From contig NZ_CP072110.1 of assembly GCF_017638545.1 (NCBI RefSeq), positions 2,976,001-3,040,000 on the forward strand: a stretch of DNA of 64,000 nt, written 5' to 3'. This DNA comes from Psychrosphaera ytuae (GTDB taxonomy: Bacteria; Pseudomonadota; Gammaproteobacteria; Enterobacterales; Alteromonadaceae). The translations under genes and the position numbers were made by a program. The notes beneath the pieces were generated by a model that did not search any database, was not told the origin of the DNA, and worked only from the letters and a program-made list of their open reading frames with translations. Below are positions 19,001 to 27,661 of this stretch, piece by piece (position 1 is the stretch's first letter; every line of letters starts with the position of its first letter).

Positions 19001-20231
19001 TTACACAACTGCACTGTCAGACGAAGTTAACGCACAAGTGGCAATGACAGACATTCAACTGTCGAGTGCTGTATTCAAAGAGTTTTTGAAGATCCGCAGT
19101 AGTTCACCACTGTTTAGCTTAAAAACAGAAGCTGACGTCAAAGCTCGCGTAGGTTTTCATAATACTGGACCGGATCAAACACCTGGTTTGATTGTCATGA
19201 GTATTGATGATGGTATTGCAGTCAATGATATTGATAGTGCCTTTGATGCTATTGTTGTTGTCATTAACGGCACTAATGAGGCTAAGAGCCACAGTGTCAA
19301 AACGGCTAGTGGCTTTACCTTACACCCAATTCAAGCAATGTCTGCCGATACCGTAGTGCAAAATGCAAGTTTTGCTGAGTCTGCAACTGAAGGCACATTT
19401 ACAGTACCTGCGCATACTATTGCTGTGTTTGTTCAACAGCAAGCTGGTGATCAAGGTAATGGCTTGGGCCCAGATGTTGACCGTGTGATTTCACCATACG
19501 GAGACACTGTTATTGGACTTGAGGGTTTAACAGTAGGTCAATTTGATAAGTTCGAATATGACAATCGGGGTAATTACACCGGCTCTGTTGTGTTAGAAGC
19601 AGGGACTTATGAGTTTAATCTTGGTGATTCGACACTGACAGAAGTTGATCTTGGCTTTGCTGATGTAACAATTGGTTCAGAATCAATTGTGATTACAGAG
19701 GGCAGTACCAATTCGTTTGCAATAACGGTAAGCCAAGCGGCGTCGTATAAAGTAAACCTAAACGTAGAGTCAGCAACACCAGAGTTGTCCATTGTTTTTG
19801 GTAACTCTTTAGTGAGCTGTGAAATGCAAGACTCGACAGAGCCGCAACCATTTAATGTAGCGGGTGACGGTTACCTTTATGTTAAAGGCGATCACTCTGG
19901 TTGGAATGCAGAAGCTGACTACAAGATGACGTACAAAGGCGACAACCAATACCAAGCTGTTGCTCAGTTTGACGGTGCAATGCAGTTTAAGTTGGCCTCA
20001 AGTGATGCCAACTGGCAAACCCAACTGTGGGCCGCGGACTCAAGTGGTAATATTGTTCAGACACCTCTCGCTATAGGTACCGAGTATACTGTGGCATACA
20101 AAAATGCCGGTACGGATAACAACTCAACTACCCTGGCCGCTGGGACATATAGCTTCTTGCTAACTCTAAATGAAGCTAATCCAAATCAAGGTGATGCTGT
20201 TGGTTCATTGATCATCCAACAGTGTAATTAA
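16002..20231 (+). CDS. pulA: Pullulanase-type alpha-1,6-glucosidase lipoprotein (GH13)
   Basis: 1409 residues. A lipoprotein signal ends LTAC at Cys23, followed by a glycine run, so the enzyme is lipid-anchored, probably on the outer membrane. In order: a cadherin-like domain (about 62-160), a CBM41-like module (about 172-275, HAWNN and NYGAFW), a CBM48-like E-set domain (about 410-510, KVWAPTAQSVSLLIYD), the GH13 barrel (about 560-1090) and C-terminal E-set modules to the end. The catalytic set is complete: nucleophile D783 (DGFRFDVMG), acid/base E812 (FYGEGWNWGE) and D913 (KHDNE). VILDVVYNHT and YDPHHFNV are typical of pullulanases. The last module shares YKGDNQY (1311) with the starch-binding lipoprotein. 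It debranches pullulan or amylopectin fragments. Confidence 0.93.
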   Translation: MLDKSWLSKSLLASSVALALTACGGGGGDDTPPTQGLNCTAPQVPNDAGTACVTPPVQQENQAPEISSASSFDVEEGKANGTQVYFAQASDPENDSLTWSLSDPAGRFEIDAASGVITIKDTSKVAVALGSSDMTLTVTDDGTPSKSDSITLSVEVNEAELYIPAPAVIPEDDEGVVYYLREDGVYDGYVLHAWNNEECDAYADFASGAGTEWTAGLEPTGIDPNYGAFWHFDTKANATCANFIVHKGDQKDPDSDQKVALENNRWSFVVSGKGVFSEPEEVFAEQPISIEGASAHWVGKNTLLWNGDATNIALIWSLDGDLAESLTLTNRIELSAGTLDSKLAEKVPHLANWKVFQFETNAELQRNLVKSQLVLVELDESDEPVAATYVQTQKALDDIFTSGANDADEVTDLGISYDSQGNITTKVWAPTAQSVSLLIYDANKALIANHPMVEDQTTGVWSYTTTEGQDYDRLYYRYRPKVYHPVSERIEFPEATDPYSVNTSTNGRYSQFVNMTDEDLYPAGWVGHTVPTVDYIEQGVFLEAHIRDFSIRDETTLEANRGKYKAFTETSSNAAQYLSEMAEAGVTHFHMLPANDIATNNEDEATRIDIDNTVGELCAVNSQAPVCGVEDDSATLLSVLEKYDPASNQARDLVNSFKGLDGFNWGYDPHHFNVVEGSYASNPEGTARILEFREMVQALHEKGMRVILDVVYNHTSSSGLYDNSVFDKLVPGYYHRYSEVTGEMERSTCCENTATENRMMGKFVVDSLVFWAKHYGLDGFRFDVMGHMPKDVILDGRTEVAKIDPDTYFYGEGWNWGEVVDNRLFEQATQYNLAGSEVGTFNDRPRDTIRNQALSLSTPDLTGADHIRLGLAGTLQNYVLMDKDGIEKEGSKFSQSSYALDPADIINYVSKHDNETLYDFLQYNFASSVTAETRARIHNLSSAIPLLSQGLPFFQLGVDKMRSKSMDRNTYDAGDWFNHVDYTNQTNNWNVGYPIERDGRYTTALSDEVNAQVAMTDIQLSSAVFKEFLKIRSSSPLFSLKTEADVKARVGFHNTGPDQTPGLIVMSIDDGIAVNDIDSAFDAIVVVINGTNEAKSHSVKTASGFTLHPIQAMSADTVVQNASFAESATEGTFTVPAHTIAVFVQQQAGDQGNGLGPDVDRVISPYGDTVIGLEGLTVGQFDKFEYDNRGNYTGSVVLEAGTYEFNLGDSTLTEVDLGFADVTIGSESIVITEGSTNSFAITVSQAASYKVNLNVESATPELSIVFGNSLVSCEMQDSTEPQPFNVAGDGYLYVKGDHSGWNAEADYKMTYKGDNQYQAVAQFDGAMQFKLASSDANWQTQLWAADSSGNIVQTPLAIGTEYTVAYKNAGTDNNSTTLAAGTYSFLLTLNEANPNQGDAVGSLIIQQCN

Positions 20232-20256
20232 TCTTGGCTTAACAGCTAAATAAGAT

Positions 20257-20284
20257 AAAAGGTCGCGCAAGCGGCCTTTTTTTG
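20257..20284 (+). terminator. Intrinsic terminator after the pullulanase gene
   Basis: The stem AAAAGGTCGC/GCGGCCTTTT has one G-U pair, a GCAA loop and a T run. Confidence 0.85.
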
Positions 20285-20406
20285 TTCTTAAAAGACGCAT
20301 TAAAATGGCTTATTAAAAGTGCTTGTCAAAAGATCGCTTAACTCGCAGTCTCACGTACATTGAGTTAAGATAACCGCGTTTTACTTATCAGAGACTTTTG
20401 TGTTTT

Positions 20407-21117
20407 ATGTCATCAGAAAATAATCAAGCTAGTGTGCCAGCCAAAAACAATACGTTTTTAGAGCTTATCTTTAATATCATTGTACCTTCCCTAATCTTAA
20501 TGAAACTATCGGATGACGCTTATTTAGGTACGGTTAATGCTCTGATCATTGCACTTGCGTTTCCCATTGGCTATGGCATTTATGATTTTGCAACACAGCG
20601 CACGTTTAACTTTATTTCCTTATTGGGCTTCTTGAGCACGCTTTTAACCGGTGTCATTGGCTTATTTGAGCTAGATGCTAACTGGCTTGCTATTAAGGAA
20701 GCGGCAATACCCGCAGTGATAGGGTTGGTAGTACTAGCGTCAGGTTTTATGAATAAACCATTACTAGCAAAGTTGATGCTAAACCCGGCATTATTTAACT
20801 TGAATCTTATCTACGATACGTTAGCTACACATGGCAACACAGATTTATTCAGGCGCAAAATAAACCGCGCCAATCATCTTTTGGCCTCTACCTTTGTATT
20901 TTCTTCTGCAGCTAATTACATCTTGGCAAAAATGATCGTAACGAGCCAAGCTGGCACGGTTGAATTTAATGAGCAGTTAGGAGAAATGACCCTGTTGAGC
21001 TATCCAGTAATAGCCATACCGTCACTGATCATGCTGATTGCGATTATGGTTTATGTAGTTAAAACTATCACTCAATTGACTGGTTTGAACTTTGAGCAGG
21101 TTTTAAATCAAGAGTGA
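20407..21117 (+). CDS. Multipass inner-membrane protein, VC0807-like
   Basis: 236 residues from ATG 20407; a TTG nine bases upstream is in frame. About six hydrophobic segments are visible, with short loops and a charged LFRRKINRANHLLA stretch near residue 160 that is typical of the VC0807-like group of small membrane proteins. Its function is not known. It lies between the pullulanase terminator and the operator of the GH31 gene, and no operator precedes it, so membership of the glucan regulon is uncertain. Confidence 0.65.
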   Translation: MSSENNQASVPAKNNTFLELIFNIIVPSLILMKLSDDAYLGTVNALIIALAFPIGYGIYDFATQRTFNFISLLGFLSTLLTGVIGLFELDANWLAIKEAAIPAVIGLVVLASGFMNKPLLAKLMLNPALFNLNLIYDTLATHGNTDLFRRKINRANHLLASTFVFSSAANYILAKMIVTSQAGTVEFNEQLGEMTLLSYPVIAIPSLIMLIAIMVYVVKTITQLTGLNFEQVLNQE

Positions 21118-21173
21118 GTAAGTCGCCAAGTAAAAGCCATTGTCAGTGGTCTAAATTTGACAATCAGTTAATT

Positions 21174-21188
21174 TTGAATACGTATGTA
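21174..21188. promoter_or_regulatory. Putative LacI-family (MalR) operator, site 3
   Basis: TTGAATACGTATGTA, 110 bases before the GH31 start. A consensus -35 box, TTGACA, ends 11 bases upstream at 21162, so the operator would lie across the -10 region, a good position for repression. Confidence 0.8.
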
Positions 21189-21298
21189 GTTTCACTAATT
21201 CCTTGTTTCAAATAGGGATTGCTCGATACTCTATTATCTCTCGCTGTAGCTGGATTTAATTCAGCTGGAATGCCTCGGTTAAAAGGAGCGTTAGGCAC

Positions 21299-23785
21299 GT
21301 GAAACTGTTCAAACAAGCAGGCTGTTTTGCTATTCATTTTTGTGTGATTTTGGTGGTGTTTTTTCACCAAACCGCACTCGCAAAAAGTTACCAATCTCAT
21401 CAAGTGACAGAAGCTGGTATCACAATCCAACTCGATATCGGCCAAATGACGATAAAGCCAATTCACGAAATGGCAGTTGAAGTCATGGTAGACGGTCAGT
21501 ACAGCCGCAACTTTCCAAGTTTTGCATTGACGCCAGACCTTAATCGCGATGTGCCTTTTAAATTTATTGAATCGGAACAAACATTAACGCTCTCAACAAA
21601 ACGCCTATCTGTTTCATTTGATAAATCTTCGACGCAAATTTCCTATCATAAAGACGGCGAGCCATTAACCCGAGAAGAAGCTGGTTATTTCGAGCAAGCA
21701 ACGCTACAAGGGTTTCGCTTTGTGTTGAGCCCGGAAGAACGCTTGTTGGGTACAGGCCAGAGAGTTCTGGGTATGGACAGACGTGGTCATCGCTTACCTC
21801 TTTATAACCGTGCCCACTATGGGTATGGTACTCACTCTGAGCAAATGAATTATAGTTTGCCTGCGATTATGTCGTCTAAAAAGTACATGATTTTGTTTGA
21901 TAATTCGGCCAAAGGTGCGATCGATCTTGGTAAGTCTGAGTCCGATGTTTTGCAGTTTGAAGCGATAGGCGGTCGCCAAAGTTATCTGCTAATCGCAGGC
22001 GATAGCTACCCAGAGCTAATCAATCATTATGTTGACGTAACTGGTAAGCAGCCGATGCCACCGCGTTGGGCGTTGGGCAATCACGCGTCTCGATTTGGTT
22101 ATAAGTCTCAGCAACAGGTCATCGACACAATTAATAAATATCAGGAAGCTTCAATTCCTGTCGATGCGATTATTTTGGACTTGTATTGGTTTGGTAAAGA
22201 AGTTCAAGGGCATATGGGTAACTTAGCTTGGGATAAAGATGCGTTTCCAGAGCCAGAAAAGATGATTCGTACACTGAAAGACAAAGGCGTTAAAACCACC
22301 TTAATTACCGAGCCTTTTGTATTAACCTCGTCCAAACGTTGGGACGAAGCTGTCGAAAACGACGTTTTAGCAAAAAATATCGCTGGTACAGATGTGCGTA
22401 TTTTCGATTTCTTTTTTGGTGAGACCGGTCTTATAGACGTTTTTCATAAACCAGCTCAAGACTGGTTTGGCGCCATTTACAAAGAGCTATCTGAGCAAGG
22501 CGTGGCTGGAGTGTGGGGCGATTTAGGTGAGCCTGAGGTACACCCGGCCGACATGCAACATCAATTATCGGATTGGCAAATAACCGCAAGCTCTGACGAA
22601 ATTCACAATGTGTTTGGTCATGAGTGGGCAAAATTAGCTTATCAATCTTCATTGCAAGCTAATCCAGACCAACGTCCATTTATATTAATGCGTGCTGGCT
22701 TTGCGGGCTCACAGCGTTATGGCTTGATTCCTTGGACAGGTGATGTGAGCCGTTCTTGGGATGGGTTAAAGCCACAGCCGGAGCTAACTATGCAAATGGG
22801 CTTGTTTGGCTTGGCCTACACTCATTCTGATTTGGGTGGCTTTGCTGGTGGCGAACAGTTTGATAAAGAAATGTATATTAGGTGGTTGCAATACGGTGTG
22901 TTTCAGCCGATTTATCGACCGCATGCACAAGATGCAATTGCACCAGAACCTGTGTTTCACGACCAAGAAACTCAGTCAATCACTCGTGAGTACATCAAGC
23001 TTCGTTATAGGTTAATGCCATACAACTACACCCTTGCTTATCTCAATAGCCAACAAGGCCTGCCAATGATGAGACCTATGTTTTTTGAAGATGAGTCAGA
23101 CTTGAGTTTGATTGATTACAAAGATCAATACCTTTGGGGTGATGCGTTTTTGGTTAAACCTGTAACCGAAGAGGGTGTTAAAAAAGTAAATGTTTACTTA
23201 CCTCAAGGGCAATGGACAGACTTTTGGACAGGTGAAAAATATCAAGTAACTGAGGAAAATGGCAAAGTCGTCGAGTACCCGGTCAATTTGACCAAGCTAC
23301 CGGTTTTGGTTCGCGGTGGCTCAATTATTCCAACGGTAAGAGATCACCAAAATGCATCAGAGTACAGCTCGCAATCGTTGCGCTTTGATCTGTACTTTGA
23401 TCCGAGCAAACTGGTCACAGAAACCTTGGTTTACGAAGACGATGGTATTTCACCAAATAGCGTTGAAAAAGGCGAATACGAACTCATAAAAGTGAAATCA
23501 ACGGGAGCGGACAATAAAGGCCAGGCAGTTATGACATTGGCTTTTAACAGAGAAGTGAAAGGTGCATATTCCGGTATACCCAATCAAAGAGAGTTATCAA
23601 CCGTAATCCATCATTGGCCTAGCAGGCCAAAAGACATCAAAATCAACGGACAGTCGATAGCAATAGCAGTGACTAAATCTGATTTTGATTTAGAAGCGAC
23701 GGCTGCGTTTTATAACTTCAACACCAAGCAACTAATCATAAAAACAAATTGGCAAAATACAGCCAGTGAGATCATTATCAACTAA
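21299..23785 (+). CDS. Exported GH31 alpha-glucosidase
   Basis: 828 residues with a GTG start and AAAAGGAG ten bases upstream. A signal peptide covers about residues 1-28, ending in TALA, so the enzyme is periplasmic or exported. The GH31 fold has the N-terminal beta domain, the barrel with nucleophile D408 in VWGDLGEPE and acid/base D482 in WTGDVSRSW, then RPMFFE and the usual C-terminal beta domains with LPVLVRGGSIIP. It releases glucose from the non-reducing end of maltodextrins, or may transglycosylate. It is followed nine bases later by the GH13-esterase gene, so the two form an operon under operator site 3. Confidence 0.93.
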   Translation: MKLFKQAGCFAIHFCVILVVFFHQTALAKSYQSHQVTEAGITIQLDIGQMTIKPIHEMAVEVMVDGQYSRNFPSFALTPDLNRDVPFKFIESEQTLTLSTKRLSVSFDKSSTQISYHKDGEPLTREEAGYFEQATLQGFRFVLSPEERLLGTGQRVLGMDRRGHRLPLYNRAHYGYGTHSEQMNYSLPAIMSSKKYMILFDNSAKGAIDLGKSESDVLQFEAIGGRQSYLLIAGDSYPELINHYVDVTGKQPMPPRWALGNHASRFGYKSQQQVIDTINKYQEASIPVDAIILDLYWFGKEVQGHMGNLAWDKDAFPEPEKMIRTLKDKGVKTTLITEPFVLTSSKRWDEAVENDVLAKNIAGTDVRIFDFFFGETGLIDVFHKPAQDWFGAIYKELSEQGVAGVWGDLGEPEVHPADMQHQLSDWQITASSDEIHNVFGHEWAKLAYQSSLQANPDQRPFILMRAGFAGSQRYGLIPWTGDVSRSWDGLKPQPELTMQMGLFGLAYTHSDLGGFAGGEQFDKEMYIRWLQYGVFQPIYRPHAQDAIAPEPVFHDQETQSITREYIKLRYRLMPYNYTLAYLNSQQGLPMMRPMFFEDESDLSLIDYKDQYLWGDAFLVKPVTEEGVKKVNVYLPQGQWTDFWTGEKYQVTEENGKVVEYPVNLTKLPVLVRGGSIIPTVRDHQNASEYSSQSLRFDLYFDPSKLVTETLVYEDDGISPNSVEKGEYELIKVKSTGADNKGQAVMTLAFNREVKGAYSGIPNQRELSTVIHHWPSRPKDIKINGQSIAIAVTKSDFDLEATAAFYNFNTKQLIIKTNWQNTASEIIIN

Positions 23786-23794
23786 GGGACAAGT

Positions 23795-26596
23795 ATGCGC
23801 TTTTTTCATGTAGCTAGCTTAGCCGCAACAGCGGTTATCACTATTAGTGGATGTGCACCTGTGGAAAAATCCAAAACTGACGTACAGTCTTCTTCTGTGC
23901 AAAACAGTATGGCTGAAACAAACAGCTATGGTAAACCCGTGGTTTATCAGGTTTTTACTCGTTTATTTGGCAACCAAAATGAAACCAACAAACCTTGGGG
24001 CACAATTGAAGAAAACGGCGTTGGTAAGTTTAGTGACTTTACACCTGAAGCATTAGAAGGAATTCGAGAACTCGGTGTTACGCATATCTGGTACACGGGG
24101 GTGCCACACCATGCAGTCATCAACGATTACACGGAGTTTGGTATCAGTCTCGATGATCCTGATGTAGTTAAAGGTCGTGCGGGCAGTCCTTACGCTGTAA
24201 AAGACTATTATTCGGTCAATCCGGATTTGGCCGATGACCCAGCCAAACGATTGGAAGAATTTGAAGCCCTCATTGCTCGTACTCACGCCCATGGCATGAA
24301 AGTCATTATTGATATTGTCCCAAATCATGTAGCTCGAAACTACCAATCTATATCTGCACCTGAGGGCGTTGAAGATTTTGGTCAGCGCGACGATTCAAGT
24401 GTCGAATATGCACGTGATAATAACTTTTATTATGTAGTGAATACCCCGTTTGAAGTGCCTGATGTCCAAAAGGGCTATGAACCCTTAGGGGGCGAAGTTC
24501 ATCCACTTTCAGATGGAAAGTTTGATGAAATGCCAGCCAAATGGACAGGTAATGGTTCTCGTGCGGCCAAGCCTAACGCAAATGATTGGTACGAAACGGT
24601 TAAAGTCAATTATGGTATTCGCCCTGACGGCAGTAAGGACTTTCCTACTTTACCAGATGGCTATGCACAAAAGAACGCACAGGCGCATTACGCGTTTTGG
24701 CAAGATCAAGTAGCAGCGAATAAGGTTCCGGATAGTTGGTTTAAGTTTAGAGATATAGCTTTGTATTGGACTTATAAAGGAATCGACGGATTCCGATTTG
24801 ATATGTCCGAAATGGTTCCTGTTGAGTTTTGGAGCTTTTTAAACTCTTCCATCAAACAAGTTAATCCAAACGCGTTTTTACTTGCTGAAATTTATAATCC
24901 CGATGCTTATCGCGATTATTTGTTTTTAGGGAAAATGGATTACCTGTACGACAAAGTCGATTTTTATGATGCGATAAAGCCCGTGATGCAAGGTAAAGCT
25001 GGCACTACAGAGTTGGTGCGAATTCAACAAAAATTTGCCGACATCGAGCAGTACCTATTGCACTTTTTGGACAACCACGATGAGCAGCGTCTCGCTAGCC
25101 CAGAGTTTGCTGGTGATATGAATATGGGCAAACCTGCGCTTGTGACCAGTGCGTTGATTAATTCAGCTCCAATGATGATCTACTTTGGTCAAGAAGTTGG
25201 TGAAGACGGCTCAGAAGAAACTGGATTTGGCGACCCATCACGTACGACAATTTTTGATTATGCTGGCGTTCCGGCGCATCAGCGCTGGATGAATGGTGGT
25301 AAGTTTGATGGTGGGAAATTAACTCAAGAAGAGCGTGCTCTGCGTAAATTTTATAAAAAGGTATTGAATATCGCTTCGACTTCACCAGCCATGACAGGAC
25401 CTTACCAGGACTTGCACATATGGAATTTGAGTCAAACAAATGGCTATGATGATCAACAAATGAGTTTTGCAAGATGGACTGAAGAAACGAACGTAACCAG
25501 TCTGGATAAAGGCGTTAAAAGCCCTCAAAAGCTCGTTGTAGTATCTAATTTCAGTTACGACGATACCGAATATCAATTACAGCTATCACCTCGTTTAATT
25601 TCTACTTGGCAGCTAGATTCAGGCCGTTATCAATTTGAAGATTTATTGACTGGAGAGTTTGTAGAATTGACCGTTAATAAAAACAGCGCGTCAATTCCTG
25701 TCAAATTAGCTGGGCTTCAGTCTCGAGTCCTTACCCTGAAAGGAAAAATGAATCCCAATACAGTAAAACCTAAAACAGCAATAGAAGGTGATTCCCATGA
25801 GAGTACAGCTAGTAATGCATCCAGCACGTCATCTCTAAAAGGTCGAGTTGAAATAGTAGAACCTGGACTATCCTTGCCAAACCTAGAACGACAAAGAACG
25901 ATTCGGGTTTATCTACCTCCGTCTTATTCAATTTCCTCTGATAAATCTTATCCAGTAATTTATATGCATGACGGCCAAAACTTATTCGATGATGCGACGT
26001 CATTTATGGGTGAATGGCAAGTCGATGAATCAATGGACCAAATTGCCAAAGACACAGGTTTTGAAGCCATTGTGGTGGGAATAGACAACGGCGAAGGCGA
26101 TAGAATAAGTGAATACACTGTTTGGGAACATTCTAAATATGGTGTAGGAAAAGGCCGATTGTATTTGCAAGATATTGTCGAGAGTGTGAAGCCGTATATA
26201 GACAATACATATCGTACAAAAGTAGGTAGTGACTCTACAAGTATAATAGGAAGTTCATTGGGAGGCTTAATTAGCCATGTCGCGATTCAGGAATACCCAG
26301 AGGTATTTGGCAAAGCTGGCATATTGTCACCGTCTTATTGGTACTCGCCGTTGGTATATTCGGAACTTGTTGAAAAGCCAATAAAACCTAACCACGACTT
26401 GTACTTTTCTGCTGGTACGGATGAGAGTGAAACCATGGTTAGTGACTTGGAAAAAATGTTAACGCTTCTCAAAAAACATGGGCATAGCGAGCACCATTTA
26501 AAAGCAAGCATAGTACAGGACGCAAAACACAATGAAGCGTTTTGGCGCAGTGAATTTCCTAAAGTCGTTCGTTGGCTCTATGGTATAGAAATCTAA
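23795..26596 (+). CDS. GH13 alpha-amylase-family lipoprotein fused to a C-terminal esterase
   Basis: 933 residues. A lipoprotein signal ends ISGC at Cys20. The GH13 part spans about 45-650, with VIIDIVPNHV, nucleophile D336 (DGFRFDMSE), acid/base E365 (LLAEIYN) and D429 (LDNHDEQR), so it looks active. After a Ser/Thr-rich linker (about 655-685), residues 686-933 form an alpha/beta hydrolase of the putative esterase (PF00756) type: YPVIYMHDGQNLF, nucleophile elbow GSSLGG with Ser821, and H912 in AKHNEAF. The reading frame is continuous, so this is a true fusion. The amylase should cut maltodextrins. The esterase may remove acyl or other ester groups from substituted glucans, which is inference. 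Confidence 0.9.
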   Translation: MRFFHVASLAATAVITISGCAPVEKSKTDVQSSSVQNSMAETNSYGKPVVYQVFTRLFGNQNETNKPWGTIEENGVGKFSDFTPEALEGIRELGVTHIWYTGVPHHAVINDYTEFGISLDDPDVVKGRAGSPYAVKDYYSVNPDLADDPAKRLEEFEALIARTHAHGMKVIIDIVPNHVARNYQSISAPEGVEDFGQRDDSSVEYARDNNFYYVVNTPFEVPDVQKGYEPLGGEVHPLSDGKFDEMPAKWTGNGSRAAKPNANDWYETVKVNYGIRPDGSKDFPTLPDGYAQKNAQAHYAFWQDQVAANKVPDSWFKFRDIALYWTYKGIDGFRFDMSEMVPVEFWSFLNSSIKQVNPNAFLLAEIYNPDAYRDYLFLGKMDYLYDKVDFYDAIKPVMQGKAGTTELVRIQQKFADIEQYLLHFLDNHDEQRLASPEFAGDMNMGKPALVTSALINSAPMMIYFGQEVGEDGSEETGFGDPSRTTIFDYAGVPAHQRWMNGGKFDGGKLTQEERALRKFYKKVLNIASTSPAMTGPYQDLHIWNLSQTNGYDDQQMSFARWTEETNVTSLDKGVKSPQKLVVVSNFSYDDTEYQLQLSPRLISTWQLDSGRYQFEDLLTGEFVELTVNKNSASIPVKLAGLQSRVLTLKGKMNPNTVKPKTAIEGDSHESTASNASSTSSLKGRVEIVEPGLSLPNLERQRTIRVYLPPSYSISSDKSYPVIYMHDGQNLFDDATSFMGEWQVDESMDQIAKDTGFEAIVVGIDNGEGDRISEYTVWEHSKYGVGKGRLYLQDIVESVKPYIDNTYRTKVGSDSTSIIGSSLGGLISHVAIQEYPEVFGKAGILSPSYWYSPLVYSELVEKPIKPNHDLYFSAGTDESETMVSDLEKMLTLLKKHGHSEHHLKASIVQDAKHNEAFWRSEFPKVVRWLYGIEI

Positions 26597-26697
26597 GGGC
26601 TACTTGCGACTCCATTAAAAGCGACTATCTTTACTACGACTTAAGGAATTTTTAGCTACAGGATGTGGCTGTTTTCATTGCACAAGAGGAATGTACT

Positions 26698-27144
26698 GTG
26701 AACGTAGGTAAAGCGTGGCATTATTTGTTAATCCACCCAGAAAAAGGCTATTACACTGGTTATAAAGGACGCGAGGCGTTCGGAGACCTAGAATCTGCTC
26801 GAATATATCGAACCGAGCAAGAAGCGCACATGGCAAGGTTGCGAGCTGGTATGGAAGTACGAGTCGAATCTTGTCTGTTGTGGCATAGCTCAAAAGGTGC
26901 AAATTCGACGGCGAATACAACAGCCCCGATGGATAAAACAACAACGTCAATTAACAATTCGACTTTTACACAAAACAAACTGACACAAAACAAACCAATA
27001 CCGCATGACCAGCCGGGACATGGGTTTAGAGTGATAAACGGACTATTACCGGATCAATGCGATATGGCCCACCAACTCGCAAATAGGCGAGACAATAGAG
27101 TCAATAAGAAAAACACCCAACTCCGATTGGTAAAAAGCAGCTAA
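26698..27144 (+). CDS. Hypothetical protein
   Basis: 148 residues from GTG 26698, chosen because AGAGGA lies eight bases upstream; a GTG at 26665 is in frame. The N-terminal half is a compact, conserved-looking region (WHYLLIHPEKGYYTGYKG, then a Glu-rich helix with HMARLRAG). The C-terminal half is low in complexity, rich in Thr, Asn and Gln, and basic at the end. No signal peptide or membrane helix is seen. I do not recognise a family. It ends inside its own terminator and looks monocistronic. Confidence 0.55.
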   Translation: MNVGKAWHYLLIHPEKGYYTGYKGREAFGDLESARIYRTEQEAHMARLRAGMEVRVESCLLWHSSKGANSTANTTAPMDKTTTSINNSTFTQNKLTQNKPIPHDQPGHGFRVINGLLPDQCDMAHQLANRRDNRVNKKNTQLRLVKSS

Positions 27145-27160
27145 ATAGCTGCTTTTTTTT
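27132..27160 (+). terminator. Intrinsic terminator overlapping the end of the hypothetical gene
   Basis: AAAAAGCAGCT/AGCTGCTTTTT with an AAAT loop and eight T. The stop codon lies in the loop edge. Confidence 0.88.
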
Positions 27161-27208
27161 ACTTTCAGTTACACGGTACCAGTATTGGAAGACAATGCAG
27201 AGTAACCG

Positions 27209-27661
27209 TCAATGTAACACCGAAAGTTGTTCTGGATACTCGTCCAAGACAACATAGTCGACAATGTCATTGTTGTTATCAACAATTGCATAACCCTCAA
27301 CAATCATGGTGTTGATAGCACGACGACGGTTGTGAGTTCTGAAGGTCCAGATTTGGTGGTCGTCGGGAGACTTTGAAAAATAAGAACCTTTACTGAAGCT
27401 TGAATATTGTGCTTGATTAAGAGGTGCATCAACTCTATTTACTAAGTCGCTTTTGGTGAGAACAAGCTTTTGTCCTTGTCTAAAAGCCTTACTTGAAGCA
27501 GCTGCAAGCACTAAAACAATTGGCCACAGCACTACGGTCAGTAGACATGCAGTCACGTATTTTTGGATCGGGGTGGGTTTGGATTGGTCATCTTTCTCTA
27601 TAAAAAGTGACAAGACCCCTGCGATTAGGGCCCCTGTTCCCAAGTAAAAGATCATCATCAT
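27209..27661 (-). CDS. Hypothetical two-helix membrane protein
   Basis: 150 residues. Two membrane helices (about 3-20 and 36-57) are separated by a charged EKDDQSKP loop and followed by a soluble basic domain containing HQIWTFRTHNRRRAINTMIVEGYAIVDNNNDIVDYV. No family recognised. Its ATG overlaps the stop of the upstream small gene (ATGA), which supports both genes as a translationally coupled pair. Confidence 0.6.
   Translation of the reverse strand: MMMIFYLGTGALIAGVLSLFIEKDDQSKPTPIQKYVTACLLTVVLWPIVLVLAAASSKAFRQGQKLVLTKSDLVNRVDAPLNQAQYSSFSKGSYFSKSPDDHQIWTFRTHNRRRAINTMIVEGYAIVDNNNDIVDYVVLDEYPEQLSVLH

Noticed and set aside
21164..21580. Open frame of 138 codons on the minus strand
   Set aside because: It overlaps the GH31 signal peptide region and operator 3, has no ribosome site and encodes no recognisable protein; it is a shadow of the GH31 gene.
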